DNA of 64,000 nucleotides from Comamonas testosteroni (GTDB lineage: Bacteria; Pseudomonadota; Gammaproteobacteria; Burkholderiales; Burkholderiaceae_C). The position numbers were made by a program, and so were the translations under genes. A model generated the notes under the pieces. The model made no database searches and was not told the origin of the DNA. It saw only the letters and a program-made list of their open reading frames with translations. The DNA is taken from positions 124,001-188,000 of the forward strand of contig NZ_AWOR01000026.1 in NCBI RefSeq assembly GCF_000761245.1. The letters run 5' to 3'. Of this stretch, positions 38,919-47,905 are shown piece by piece (position 1 is the first letter of the stretch; each line of letters begins with the position of its first letter).

Positions 38919-40496
38919 ATGGTGTTAAGAGAGGGAATGCGCTGGTATACAGCGCTGGGCGTGTTGGGGCTTGCTGTGAGCGCTTGGACACAGTCTGTCG
39001 GCGCTCGTGAAGGTACTCAACTGGCATCAGAGGTGCATGACTACTATGCGGAATGCCACAACCCAGACGCGGAATTGTGCTCCGTTAAAAGCCCTGAGCC
39101 GTCGCTGTACATGTACACGGTGCTCACGCCCGACATTCCCTTTGATGACCTAGGGGCACACTGGGTGGTGGATTTGCGCAAGTTCCAACCAGCCAAGAGC
39201 GCCGTGAAGGTGCTACGTGTAGCGTCCAACGTCGGAGACGTACATGCAATTCATCTGAAGCTGATTTATGACAAGGCTGCTTTGGTCCGTGCCGCACGCA
39301 AGTCAGCACCAGTCGCCACTTCAACGCAACTTCCTGCAGTGCAGCAACCCACCCTACTCACACCGGCCACAACGGTTGTGAACAATACATTACGGTCCAG
39401 TTCGGCACCGACAGCACGTGGCGAAAAATCATCCGAACCAGCTGCATCTAGCAACGTAGCGCGGACAGGGCAAGCAGGGTCCCCTAAACCATCATATTCG
39501 GCATCGCCCCCCAAGGCTGAGGAAACATCCGTTGAACAGCCCGGTGTGAAAAACACCGGCATCAAAGCAGCTGCTGCGCAGCTTCCATGCATGGATGGCA
39601 TCTGTCTAGGTGCATCCATCCAGACCTTGAACGCGCCTTTTGTGCCGGTGATGACTTTAGGTGAGCAATTGCGGTCCGGCCTCACTGCAAATAGCAAGCT
39701 GCCTCCCAATGCCGAAGATAGCTTCAAGCGCATGGAGGCTTTGTACCGCAAGGGTGACAAAGACGGTCTTGAGAAGGAGGCTGCAACCTGGTCTAGCCCT
39801 GGCTATGAGCGCGATCAATTGCGTAGAAACCTCTTCCATCTGGTCCAGGCATACGAACTGGCGGAACAAGCATTGGGAGGAAAGCGCAATACAGATACCG
39901 CAGACCTTGCCATGTACTTTGTACCCCAGCCTGAGAATCGTAAAAACGGGCTCCATCAAACAATGAACATCAAGACTTATCCCATGTTGTTCGCGACAGG
40001 CAAAAGCCTGTACTTTGACCAGGGCTTGCCCAAGTTGATGGCTAAAACCAAGCCCGTCCTGTGCGGCGTATTCCGCCTCGAAGGCCATTACAAGAGTAAA
40101 TCCGGCTACTCAACAACGGTCGCGGTTCAGACCGATAGCGACGGTGACTTCAAAGTCAGCACGATGGAGCGTCTGTTTACGAACGTTTCCCACGACAGCT
40201 TGCAGCAACTACATAAAGAGCTGGAGCAGCGCTACGCCTCGCCCATCGACGCCAACATCGCTTGGCTGATACTAGACATGTCCAAATTACAGTTGGTTTT
40301 TATGCACCCAATCATGAACCCAAAGGCGGGGGCGCGGCACGATGAGGCCAGCAAGCTTTTTCAAGCACTGTGGCAGCAAGGTTGGATGGACTTTAAAGGT
40401 AAGAACGTCGGCTGGCCTGGAGCCATGAATATCATTGCCAACAATAACAAGCGCAGTATTGCCGCCTGCGAGCCGAAGGCGCTGCCACTGAATTGA
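38919..40496 (+). CDS. Unknown exported protein, 525 residues
   Basis: N-terminus MVLREGMRWYTALGVLGLAV followed by SAWTQSVGA looks like a Sec signal peptide. A Pro/Ser/Thr/Ala-rich linker spans about residues 130-210, and the rest is a mixed globular domain with several Cys (AECHNPDAELC, CMDGICLG, CGVFRLEG). No family recognised. A ribosome site (AGAAGGA) precedes ATG 38919. Controlled, by position, by the XRE repressor. A periplasmic or surface role is the only inference. Confidence 0.72.
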   Translation: MVLREGMRWYTALGVLGLAVSAWTQSVGAREGTQLASEVHDYYAECHNPDAELCSVKSPEPSLYMYTVLTPDIPFDDLGAHWVVDLRKFQPAKSAVKVLRVASNVGDVHAIHLKLIYDKAALVRAARKSAPVATSTQLPAVQQPTLLTPATTVVNNTLRSSSAPTARGEKSSEPAASSNVARTGQAGSPKPSYSASPPKAEETSVEQPGVKNTGIKAAAAQLPCMDGICLGASIQTLNAPFVPVMTLGEQLRSGLTANSKLPPNAEDSFKRMEALYRKGDKDGLEKEAATWSSPGYERDQLRRNLFHLVQAYELAEQALGGKRNTDTADLAMYFVPQPENRKNGLHQTMNIKTYPMLFATGKSLYFDQGLPKLMAKTKPVLCGVFRLEGHYKSKSGYSTTVAVQTDSDGDFKVSTMERLFTNVSHDSLQQLHKELEQRYASPIDANIAWLILDMSKLQLVFMHPIMNPKAGARHDEASKLFQALWQQGWMDFKGKNVGWPGAMNIIANNNKRSIAACEPKALPLN

Positions 40497-40577
40497 TGGT
40501 CCACGCTACCCAGGCAAGCTGCAATGGAAGGCAATGTTCAGATGTAGTCAGGCGCAGATCACCGAAGGTATGGCTGG

Positions 40578-41459
40578 TCACTTGTCCAGATTCGTCATGC
40601 GCACGATGCGGTCGAATTCGTGGAACATGTCTCGGTTGTTTTTGGTCAAATACCGCAGGACGGCCTCATTGCCCATGAGCTTGGCGAGGTAGCCCTTGGC
40701 CAGTACCAGATTGAGGACGTCTTGACTATATGACTGCTCCGCGAGCTTGAATTGCTCTTGAAGATTGCCCATTTCCCACTCCATTTTCGCCATCTGCTCG
40801 GAACTGACTCCGGTCACTTTTCTGGTCTTTATTTCGCCGACTAGCATGTTGCTGGGGGTTGCTGCTACCAGGGCTTGGGCGTAGGCGACCGTGATGTTGT
40901 TGGCGCTAATCATCAATTCCACACATTCGATTTGCCGAGTGGGTTTGAGCTTACGGAGAACCGCTCCCAAATTGGGCGAGAAATGTTGATCGCGTAGCAA
41001 CTCGACCACTTCGGGACAGATACCATCCAGCAAGTTCAGCTTTTTGATGATGTGGCTAATGTCCACGTCTAACGCCTTGGCCAGTTTTTCACGTGACACG
41101 CCGCGCTCGACAGCGCGTCGGATCATGACGTGCTCCTGAATGGAGGAGAGTCGATTGAGTTGGTTGTTGTAGGTATAGCTCTCGTCATCAATGGCTACCA
41201 AGCATGGAGCTTTGTCGAAGCCCAGTTGCATCAGGGCCACCAGCCGCGTATGTCCATCTAGAAGGATGTACTGTCCTGCCCTGTTGGGCTTGCCGACAGA
41301 CAGCGGCTCAATCAGGCCAACGGTCTCAATGGAGGCGATGATCTGCTTGAATTTGCGAGAGGTTTGTAGTCCTGCTGGACTCTTGCGCAATGGCAGGATG
41401 GCGGACAGCGGCAGAAGGAGTGGCTCGGGAATGAAGCCTAAAGGAGGTTTCTTGCTCAT
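40578..41459 (-). CDS. ParB/RepB-like protein 2 with RepB C-terminal domain
   Basis: 293 residues. The N-terminal ParB/Srx-type domain has DGHTRL at about 68-73, the counterpart of the ParB nucleotide-binding box. A helix-turn-helix follows (VSREKLAKALDVDISHIIKKL), and the C-terminal half resembles the RepB partition-protein domain. Last gene of a four-gene minus-strand operon; its start overlaps the ParB-1 stop (ATGA). No ParA gene is present, arguing against simple plasmid partition. Confidence 0.85.
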   Translation of the reverse strand: MSKKPPLGFIPEPLLLPLSAILPLRKSPAGLQTSRKFKQIIASIETVGLIEPLSVGKPNRAGQYILLDGHTRLVALMQLGFDKAPCLVAIDDESYTYNNQLNRLSSIQEHVMIRRAVERGVSREKLAKALDVDISHIIKKLNLLDGICPEVVELLRDQHFSPNLGAVLRKLKPTRQIECVELMISANNITVAYAQALVAATPSNMLVGEIKTRKVTGVSSEQMAKMEWEMGNLQEQFKLAEQSYSQDVLNLVLAKGYLAKLMGNEAVLRYLTKNNRDMFHEFDRIVRMTNLDK

Positions 41460-42373
41460 GCTCCCTTGCCTTTCTTCCAGACGCGATCGGCCAGGTATTG
41501 CGGTAAGGTGCTCAAGCCTTCGGCGCGCAGCAAATTCACGAAATTTTCATCGCCCAGCAACTGTCGCAAGGCGCCTGCGATGAACAGCAAGCTGTGCTGT
41601 GCGGCTTCCGCTTTTCTGACCATTTGTTTCTGGCGTTCAACTTCGCGTTGGTAGTTGCGTACCAGACTCGACGTGGTAACGCCTTCAATGGATTTGCGTG
41701 GCGCAGAGCCGGTACCTGGGCCGACGGCTGCTTTCCCTTGAACTCGGCGGCGCTCGTTCACGCGCCGTGCTTGGATCAAGTGGTTGCCACGTAGTTGACC
41801 CGACTCATAGGCTTCCTGCAAAGCTGTCTGAACTGCTTTGTCATCGCCTGCGCTGGCAATGGCCATGGCTGCATTAAGTGGGATTCGCCCGCTGCCTACG
41901 GCCATGAGAAGCCGCTCTTCACCGTGCTGGAGCAGATACAAGATGTCTTTGACATATTCCGCACTCAGGCCGGTTTTCTTGGCGATGGTTTGCCTGTCGT
42001 AGCCTTGCTCTCGCAACTGCCCGATCCCCGCCATTAGTTCTAGCGGGCTGAATTTACGGCGAGCAATATTTTCCGTCAGGCTCATGATGAAGGCTGATTC
42101 ATCATCGACCTGCATCACCATGGCTGGGATTTCCTGCTGGCCTAGGGCCTTGAAGGCTTTGAACCGCCCTTCGCCACAAATGAGCAGGTAGTTCTCGCTA
42201 TGGCTGCTGGGACGAGGTGTCACGATGATTGGCTTCTTCAAGCCGATACTCTGAATGTTGCCGACGATCTGATCAAAAACGCGGCTGTTGCGCTCTCGGG
42301 GATTGAGCACTTCGATCCGGTCCAGAGGGATCATCTGAAGCTCCGCCTTGCGGTACTCTTTGTCTTGGTTCAT
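41456..42373 (-). CDS. ParB/RepB/Spo0J-like protein 1
   Basis: 305 residues. ParB N-terminal domain: IPLDRIEVLNPRERNS, ICGEGRFKAFKALGQQEIPA (GEGR at 67-70) and SLTENIARRKFSPLELMAGI. The helix-turn-helix is QTIAKKTGLSAEYVKDILYLL. ATG 42373 was chosen because it overlaps the recombinase stop. ParB-fold proteins are CTP-dependent DNA clamps. Here two different ones follow a recombinase without ParA, so a role in recombination-site handling is plausible. Confidence 0.88.
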   Translation of the reverse strand: MNQDKEYRKAELQMIPLDRIEVLNPRERNSRVFDQIVGNIQSIGLKKPIIVTPRPSSHSENYLLICGEGRFKAFKALGQQEIPAMVMQVDDESAFIMSLTENIARRKFSPLELMAGIGQLREQGYDRQTIAKKTGLSAEYVKDILYLLQHGEERLLMAVGSGRIPLNAAMAIASAGDDKAVQTALQEAYESGQLRGNHLIQARRVNERRRVQGKAAVGPGTGSAPRKSIEGVTTSSLVRNYQREVERQKQMVRKAEAAQHSLLFIAGALRQLLGDENFVNLLRAEGLSTLPQYLADRVWKKGKGA

Positions 42374-43929
42374 GCAACTCTCCTGATGCGCATACGCCGG
42401 GTCATCCCATACAGATAGTCCAAGCTGTCGAAGCGATAGCACTCGAATTCAATGCTGTTGTGTTCTGCCAGGTGGATTCGCGGTTGGCCAAAATCCAGCC
42501 GCGGCAGCAGGTAGTAGTCCAGTGCAGCCTGGTTGCTGTCGTTCAGGCGCACTGCCACAGTGATGTCCGGCGCGAGGGTAGTGTCAAAGCGCACTTTCCA
42601 CCGTCGTCGTCCGCTTTCAAGCTGCTGGCAGCGGGCTAGCACCAGTGAGACAGTGAATTCACGATTGACCGTCAACAGGTCGGAGGCGGGATCGCGTTCA
42701 ACCGTGCCACCGATCTCGGTAATCATCCGTTCGGTCTCACCAACAACTTCCGGGTGCAGCCGACGCAGAAACTGATTGACCTCTAGGTACTGGTAATCCC
42801 GATCCGGCGTGAAACCGACTGTTTGGTAAGCACGAATCAGGTTACCGAAGCGGTGCGCGTAGGCTGCTGCTGATGGCACGCCTTCGGCTTCGTCAATGAT
42901 CAGCCCCGACAGATAACCGTGCCGCTCATAAAGACCACGCAGCTTGTCGATCAACTCTTCGTTGGTGTATCGGTGCGCCCGTGCACGCAGGATACCTTGC
43001 GCGGTATAGAACAGAGCCTGCGGCACGATTCCCTCGAAAGCTCCGTCTTTTCGCACCCATTGCTCCGGCTGGTTGATGATGCGAAGTTGCTTAAGTTTGA
43101 AGGAGCGGCGGTTGAAGATGTTGTTGCCAATGTACTTCTCGTTGGACAGCACCTCGCGTACGGACGCGCGCGTCCAGCCACGCCCGAAATCGGTGAGCGT
43201 TCCCTGCGTATTGAGCCGCTCGGCAATCTCAGATTCAGACTGGTTGTCATTGACAAACCAGTGGTAGATTTGGTTAACGATGGCCACTTCAGTGTCAGGT
43301 CCCGGTTGGAGAATGACACGATCCGTTTGAAGGCTCTTGTGCTCTCCACGTGCCAGTTCGCTCTTGAGTACCCCCGTTTGGTCAATCAGCGCGCGGCGCA
43401 AGCCATATCCTGCAGGACCGCCTTGGCGGAAGCCCAGCTCAATCAGGCGGCACTGGCCCGCGAATACCTTGACCGACAATTCCCGGCTGAGTTCACCAGC
43501 CATGTTGCGCTTGACTGTCTTGACAAGGGCCGCCATAGGCGATCCATCGTTCTCGAATTGCTCTGCGCAGTAAGCGACCTGAATCCCTGCATCACGGCAG
43601 ATGTACTCGTAATATGCTCCCTCATCGGGGTCCTGAAACCGGCCCCAGCGGCTCACGTCATAGACCAGAATGATCTGAAAATCAGCTTTGCCGGACTGAA
43701 CATCCTTGATCAACGCTTGCAGCGCTTTGCGCCCATCAATGCGCAGGCCGCTCTTGCCTTCGTCGGCATAGGTTCTAACGATCTCGATATTGCGCCTGGC
43801 GGCGTATTCTCGAATCTTGTCTGCCTGGTTTTCTGTCGAATACTGCTGATGATCCGTAGACATGCGCACGTACTGTGCCGCGCGCAGTGGTGGTGAATCT
43901 GGATCAGCTGAAACAATGCTCGCTGTCAT
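42370..43929 (-). CDS. Large serine recombinase
   Basis: 519-residue serine recombinase. The resolvase domain starts AAQYVRMSTDHQQYSTENQ with catalytic Ser24 (and Arg22), continues with DEGKSG and ILVYDVSRWGRF, and is followed by a recombinase domain (GYGLRRALID ... YHWFVNDNQSESEIAERLNT ... VREVLSNEKYIGNN). No clear zinc-ribbon with paired Cys is visible. Its stop overlaps the ParB-1 start, giving a tight recombinase-ParB-ParB unit inside an island that already has a tyrosine integrase. Confidence 0.92.
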   Translation of the reverse strand: MTASIVSADPDSPPLRAAQYVRMSTDHQQYSTENQADKIREYAARRNIEIVRTYADEGKSGLRIDGRKALQALIKDVQSGKADFQIILVYDVSRWGRFQDPDEGAYYEYICRDAGIQVAYCAEQFENDGSPMAALVKTVKRNMAGELSRELSVKVFAGQCRLIELGFRQGGPAGYGLRRALIDQTGVLKSELARGEHKSLQTDRVILQPGPDTEVAIVNQIYHWFVNDNQSESEIAERLNTQGTLTDFGRGWTRASVREVLSNEKYIGNNIFNRRSFKLKQLRIINQPEQWVRKDGAFEGIVPQALFYTAQGILRARAHRYTNEELIDKLRGLYERHGYLSGLIIDEAEGVPSAAAYAHRFGNLIRAYQTVGFTPDRDYQYLEVNQFLRRLHPEVVGETERMITEIGGTVERDPASDLLTVNREFTVSLVLARCQQLESGRRRWKVRFDTTLAPDITVAVRLNDSNQAALDYYLLPRLDFGQPRIHLAEHNSIEFECYRFDSLDYLYGMTRRMRIRRVA

Positions 43930-44097
43930 GGTGCGTTGTCGCCTTCGTCAATACAGTTGGATTTCTCGGTGCAGCCCTGCTTTTTCTGACGAGGCTTAGC
44001 CTCCAAAAGGCCATGTGGATCGCTGCATTCATTGCCATGCGTGCTGGCCGAGAAAACATTTAGAGATGACGATAGGGAGCGAATACAAGGCCGTCGA

Positions 44098-44532
44098 TCA
44101 AGTCTTCTCTTTGCATGCATCCTTTTTGCATGGACAGTCAAGGCAGACTGGCGTGAGCTCAACCAGCCATCCTCCAGGTGTTGCTGAGCGCGAAACTGCG
44201 ATTTGTCGCAATCGGTACAACCCGGCAGGCAGTGGCGACACATCCAATTTTGCGGAGCCGCAGGACGTGTCCTTCACAACTGTATTTCTGCCGAATTTTT
44301 GCGCTAGGGATTGGCGTGCGCGGTAATTAGCCCAATAGCCGGGGTTTCGGTCAAACCAGGCCCGCTGAGCATCGCGCTGGCTTTCTCGGTAGTCTGGATC
44401 GTTGCGCAGCTTGTCTTGCTGCCAGCGCAGTTTGCGAGCCCGCTGACATTCAGGGGTTGAGCAATAGGCTTGATTGGGGACTTGCGGACGGGGTTGAAAG
44501 TGTAGTCCGCAGTTGGCGCAGATTTGAGTCAT
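44098..44532 (-). CDS. Small zinc-finger protein upstream of the recombinase
   Basis: 144 residues. The N-terminal CxxC-x15-CxxxxC pattern (CANC at 5-8, then CSTPEC at about 24-29) looks like a treble-clef zinc finger. It is followed by a basic, Trp/Tyr-rich helix (RARKLRWQQDKLRNDPDYRE ... AQRAWFDRNPGYWANYRAR) and a Cys-rich tail (CLDCPCKKDAC). I recall similar Cys/YW-rich proteins beside recombinase-ParB cassettes, but did not search. It is 168 bases before the recombinase on the same strand. Confidence 0.75.
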   Translation of the reverse strand: MTQICANCGLHFQPRPQVPNQAYCSTPECQRARKLRWQQDKLRNDPDYRESQRDAQRAWFDRNPGYWANYRARQSLAQKFGRNTVVKDTSCGSAKLDVSPLPAGLYRLRQIAVSRSATPGGWLVELTPVCLDCPCKKDACKEKT

Positions 44533-44556
44533 CAGCTTCTCCGGCAAAACCTGCAT

Positions 44557-44940
44557 GAAAAGTCAAAATGACTCCGCGGTGTCCCTCACATTGAGAAGAT
44601 CAATCGTCTTCTTTAGACTACTCGTGGCGATAACGGTCTTCCAGCAGGAGACCTAGTTTTGCGTGGCATGGCAGTACCTGTTGCGCAAAACGAAAGCGTT
44701 TAGTGCCTTTGCGAATACGGCAGGAACCGATGACAACAGAGCCTTTCGTGGTCCAAATAACGTACTGGCGAATGGAACGCTCACACTCATTTCGGGAAGA
44801 TGAATTCAGTGTGAATGGGGCTACTATGACCAGGTCGACAACCAAGTGGAGCCGTGTCCTGGTGCAGTTCAAGGCACACCGCCAGGCTGCCGGTTGCCAA
44901 GCCCACCACGCCAGCTGCGGCGAGTCGGGCGCTGGGCGAT
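44557..44940. other. Spacer with no supported gene
   Basis: Open frames on both strands (for example 44,618-45,157 minus) cross the flagellin remnant and resemble no known family. No repeat or RNA gene seen. Confidence 0.4.
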
Positions 44941-44944
44941 CAAG

Positions 44945-45184
44945 GAAGTGAGTCGTGCACGCGCTGATGTCGGTGCAATGCAGTCGCGCTTTGAATCGGT
45001 GGTGACTAACCTCGGCATCGTTGAGGAAAATACTGCGGCCACGCGTGGCCGTATTGTGGATGCCAACTATGCAGTGGAAACGGCCAACCTCAGTCGTGCG
45101 CAAATCCTGCAGCAGGGAGGCGTGACCATGGTGGCGCAAGCTAACCAGATTCCGCAAGCCGTGCTGCAGTTGCTCAAGAGCTAG
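44945..45184 (+). pseudogene. Flagellin C-terminal fragment
   Basis: About 78 residues ending in a typical flagellin D0 domain: RADVGAMQSRFESVVTNLGI, ENTAATRGRIVDANYAVETA, NLSRAQILQQGGVTMVAQAN, QIPQAVLQLLKS. Everything upstream of this helix is missing, so it is a gene remnant carried in the island and not a working fliC. Confidence 0.88.
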
Positions 45185-45392
45185 GTTGCAGGTTACCCTT
45201 TCTCGCCTGTGAGATTGTCGATGCGAGATCTATCGGAAAGGTCGGTTTTCCTGTTTTCATAGGTTGCGCCAGTGCTGCTGATTTTTCCCGCAGCATAGGC
45301 AAGAAAAAGTCCTTGAAAGCATTCTCCACAGATAACCGCTTTAGGCCGACCGATCCACCATCGTACGGTCAACCAATCGGCACTAATCAGTA
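45185..45392. other. Spacer between flagellin remnant and the kinase operon end
   Basis: About 200 bases in which I see no gene, RNA or strong hairpin. Confidence 0.4.
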
Positions 45393-46751
45393 TTAAAGTT
45401 TTCTACGCGATCTTTTAGCTGAGTAGCTTTCTTCTGAAAAATCTGGGAGCTCTCGAGCGAGATTTGAAAGCTCTACCGCAATTCTCGCCAAGCGCGCACG
45501 TGAGGATAATTCTGGCTCAGACGCTTCCATATTAAAAAACTGTTGTGCGTCTTTTGGCCGGGCTCTATTTTTAAGCTGGAATGTGAATGAGGTCGAGACG
45601 TATGGAACAAGCTCGACTTGCAGTTCACTCGAATGCCCAATACGACTAGACAATAGCTCTAGACCTCCGCGCGCCAGTATTTTCAGCTCAGAGTAGGAAA
45701 TATCGGCTGAAGGCGATGCCAGTTTATCTTCGACACGAAGCATGTCGCGCGATGACCTGAAGCCAAGACCGCCGTACAAGGACAGTATTTCCTTTGGACT
45801 TTGAAGTGCAGCAAAAAGCCCATACCACGCGAGTAAATCCGGTCGCCCTTCTCCCTTGAGGATCTCAAGGTGTTCAAGAGAGCCAGGTGCAAGGCGTGTA
45901 GCAAGGAACGCGCATGCCGCCGCCATATCTCCCTGCTCGCGGTAACTGCCGGAAGAGGACATTTGCCGAAGAGCCTCCTGGAGATAGCTGCCTCGCTCCT
46001 CCCTAGTCAGGGACTGTAGAGCATCGATTCTGATCTGGCGCGATAGCTGAGCAGCGAGTTGCTCCCAAGCAAGCTCTTGACTAGCTTGAGTTCCATTGAG
46101 AATTTCGTAGGCTAAAGCTCCTGTAGTCGTTTCTGGACGGCGTCCGAGCGCAATCTGTGTTAACAAACCGAGTACGCTGACTATGGGATCAATTGCATAC
46201 TGCGCTGTGTCATGGGTTGAAGGCGAGTTCAGCAATGAATAGACATCAAGCCAGCGGGCCGGAAGCTCGAGGAATGCCTCTCCGCCGGCACGCGAAGCAA
46301 GGGTCCTACCCCACGCGAAAGCTAGGGTACGTCTGCATATCAGCGGGGTTAACTGCCTGATCCCTACGCGACCGCCGCCATGAAGCACCGCTTCGACAAA
46401 TGCGAGCGCTGTCAGAGCAGGGAAAACCCGTTCGTCAATGGTCAGTAAATCGTCATCAAACTGTTGCGTAGCTTCCTCGCGAGTCAAGATGCGGGTAAGC
46501 GCCGTAACAGGCGATGGTGCTTGCGGAGCCGCAGCGATGGCGCTTAGGGTGCTTTGAACGTCGTCATCAGCAACAACCATTAGCGAGGGAAGCAAAAATC
46601 GCTGCGTTGGGTCGCAATCCCAAACCAGAAGTGTCTCGCTTCCAGCACCAAAGCGGAGTTGCGAGGTCTCACGAAGCTTCCCTTCGACTGCTTTGGTCGA
46701 TCCCAGAAACAGCTCGAAGACTTCGCGTCTACTAACAAGTGCTGACCACAT
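45393..46751 (-). CDS. Unknown protein, third gene of the kinase-helicase operon
   Basis: 452 residues, soluble, no signal peptide or transmembrane helix. The composition is Leu/Ala/Arg-rich and mostly helical in look (TALAFVEAVLHGGGRVGIRQ, LAAQLSRQIRIDALQSLTRE), ending in a basic tail (SAKRSRRKL). No family recognised. It begins 2 bases after the helicase stop on the same strand, so it is cotranscribed and probably works with the helicase and kinase, as effector or sensor. Confidence 0.82.
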   Translation of the reverse strand: MWSALVSRREVFELFLGSTKAVEGKLRETSQLRFGAGSETLLVWDCDPTQRFLLPSLMVVADDDVQSTLSAIAAAPQAPSPVTALTRILTREEATQQFDDDLLTIDERVFPALTALAFVEAVLHGGGRVGIRQLTPLICRRTLAFAWGRTLASRAGGEAFLELPARWLDVYSLLNSPSTHDTAQYAIDPIVSVLGLLTQIALGRRPETTTGALAYEILNGTQASQELAWEQLAAQLSRQIRIDALQSLTREERGSYLQEALRQMSSSGSYREQGDMAAACAFLATRLAPGSLEHLEILKGEGRPDLLAWYGLFAALQSPKEILSLYGGLGFRSSRDMLRVEDKLASPSADISYSELKILARGGLELLSSRIGHSSELQVELVPYVSTSFTFQLKNRARPKDAQQFFNMEASEPELSSRARLARIAVELSNLARELPDFSEESYSAKRSRRKL

Positions 46752-46753
46752 GT

Positions 46754-47905
46754 TCAGCCTTTTCCAAAAATTTTTTTCATAGTAACGGGTCCCTTCGGTG
46801 GTACAGCGCCTTGGATGGCTGATTCCAGGTACCCCGGAATAGACTTGTGCCAGTACATCGTTAGGGCCGTCTTGGCCCTCGTTATACCAGTGTATATGAG
46901 TCGCTTTTGTACCCCCCCCATTCGGTAGAGGTAGTCCAAACCGGCAATATGCAAGGCACGGAATTCGAGGCCCTTGGCTGCCGTCAAGGTGGACAACCAG
47001 ATTGGCTTCGATGGATCAAAGCTTCTCGAGTTGGCCCTAGTAATTGAGTCTCCAAAGCCAGCATGCATCAGCCCAACGTACAAGGCATCTAACTCTTCAT
47101 TTCGAGGGCACAGAACACCGATCAGGTCATCTGGATAGGCAAATCGCTGGTCTTTGATCTGAGCTGCCATTGCGGCAACCTGTTCATCCAACGTCAATCC
47201 CCCTTTGGGGGTGAATGTCGAAGGATAGTCTGCTTCCTTGTAGTTCATGTGCCTTTGCAGCGGAACATACCCAGAGGTCCCCTTCATGATTCCATCGGCT
47301 ACGCGGCAAATAGCCATGCCGTTGCGGAAGTGAAAGGTGAGTGGGTAGACTTCATCGGTGCAAGCAGCAAGTTCACCGGAGCAGTCGAGAACGTTATAAA
47401 TTTTTTGACGAGCGTCGGCTGTTGCAATGAAGACGTTAGTCAGCTTGCTCATCAGTTTGATTTCCTGCGGGGTGTAGTCTTGAGCTTCGTCAAGAAGCAA
47501 TGCCTCAAATTGGACACCGACCCGCCCTTCATCAACCAGCTTCTGAAGGCGATTGGCCCTTTCGGCGCGGGCCGCATCATGTTCAAGGTCTTCGTCATCA
47601 ACGCCTTCCCCTTCAGTACGCAAGATATCGTTGAACAACTTCGCCTGGGTTACGATTTTTTCGGCAGGAAAATCGTACTGCTTGCCGCCGAGTTGAATGA
47701 ACTGTTTCAAGAGCGAGCCGAACACCACGATGTGCAGATTGGGGTAGTCGCCCAAATAAAGCTGATTGGCGCGCAACAACAGCAGGTTGGTCTTGCCGCT
47801 ACCAGGCGGACCTTTAATTAAAAGATTTCGATCTTCATCAATACTTAACAGCTTAGCCTGATCAGGAACAAGATCATCTTCGTCTTTCCACCAGCTATCA
47901 CTCAC
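46754..47905 (-). CDS. SF1 (UvrD-like) helicase/ATPase
   Basis: 383 residues, short for a UvrD-type enzyme. Walker A GPPGSGKT is at 32-39 and Walker B is LLLDEAQD near 135-142. A motif IV-like segment (LTFHFRNG), motif V (LSTLTAAKGLEFRALHIAGL) and motif VI (IYTGITRAKTAL) are visible. There is little room for 1B/2B insertions, so it may be a stripped-down motor. The start overlaps the kinase stop by 4 bases. The operon setting with a kinase suggests control of the motor by phosphorylation. Confidence 0.9.
   Translation of the reverse strand: MSDSWWKDEDDLVPDQAKLLSIDEDRNLLIKGPPGSGKTNLLLLRANQLYLGDYPNLHIVVFGSLLKQFIQLGGKQYDFPAEKIVTQAKLFNDILRTEGEGVDDEDLEHDAARAERANRLQKLVDEGRVGVQFEALLLDEAQDYTPQEIKLMSKLTNVFIATADARQKIYNVLDCSGELAACTDEVYPLTFHFRNGMAICRVADGIMKGTSGYVPLQRHMNYKEADYPSTFTPKGGLTLDEQVAAMAAQIKDQRFAYPDDLIGVLCPRNEELDALYVGLMHAGFGDSITRANSRSFDPSKPIWLSTLTAAKGLEFRALHIAGLDYLYRMGGVQKRLIYTGITRAKTALTMYWHKSIPGYLESAIQGAVPPKGPVTMKKIFGKG

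Noticed and set aside
40578-42373. ParB pair considered as a plasmid partition locus
   Set aside because: No ParA, no replication gene adjacent, and tight coupling to a serine recombinase.
44618-45157. 179-codon minus-strand frame
   Set aside because: Overlaps the flagellin remnant in antisense and matches nothing known.
47249-47821. Plus-strand 190-codon frame inside the helicase
   Set aside because: Antisense to a helicase with all motifs; no ribosome site or family.
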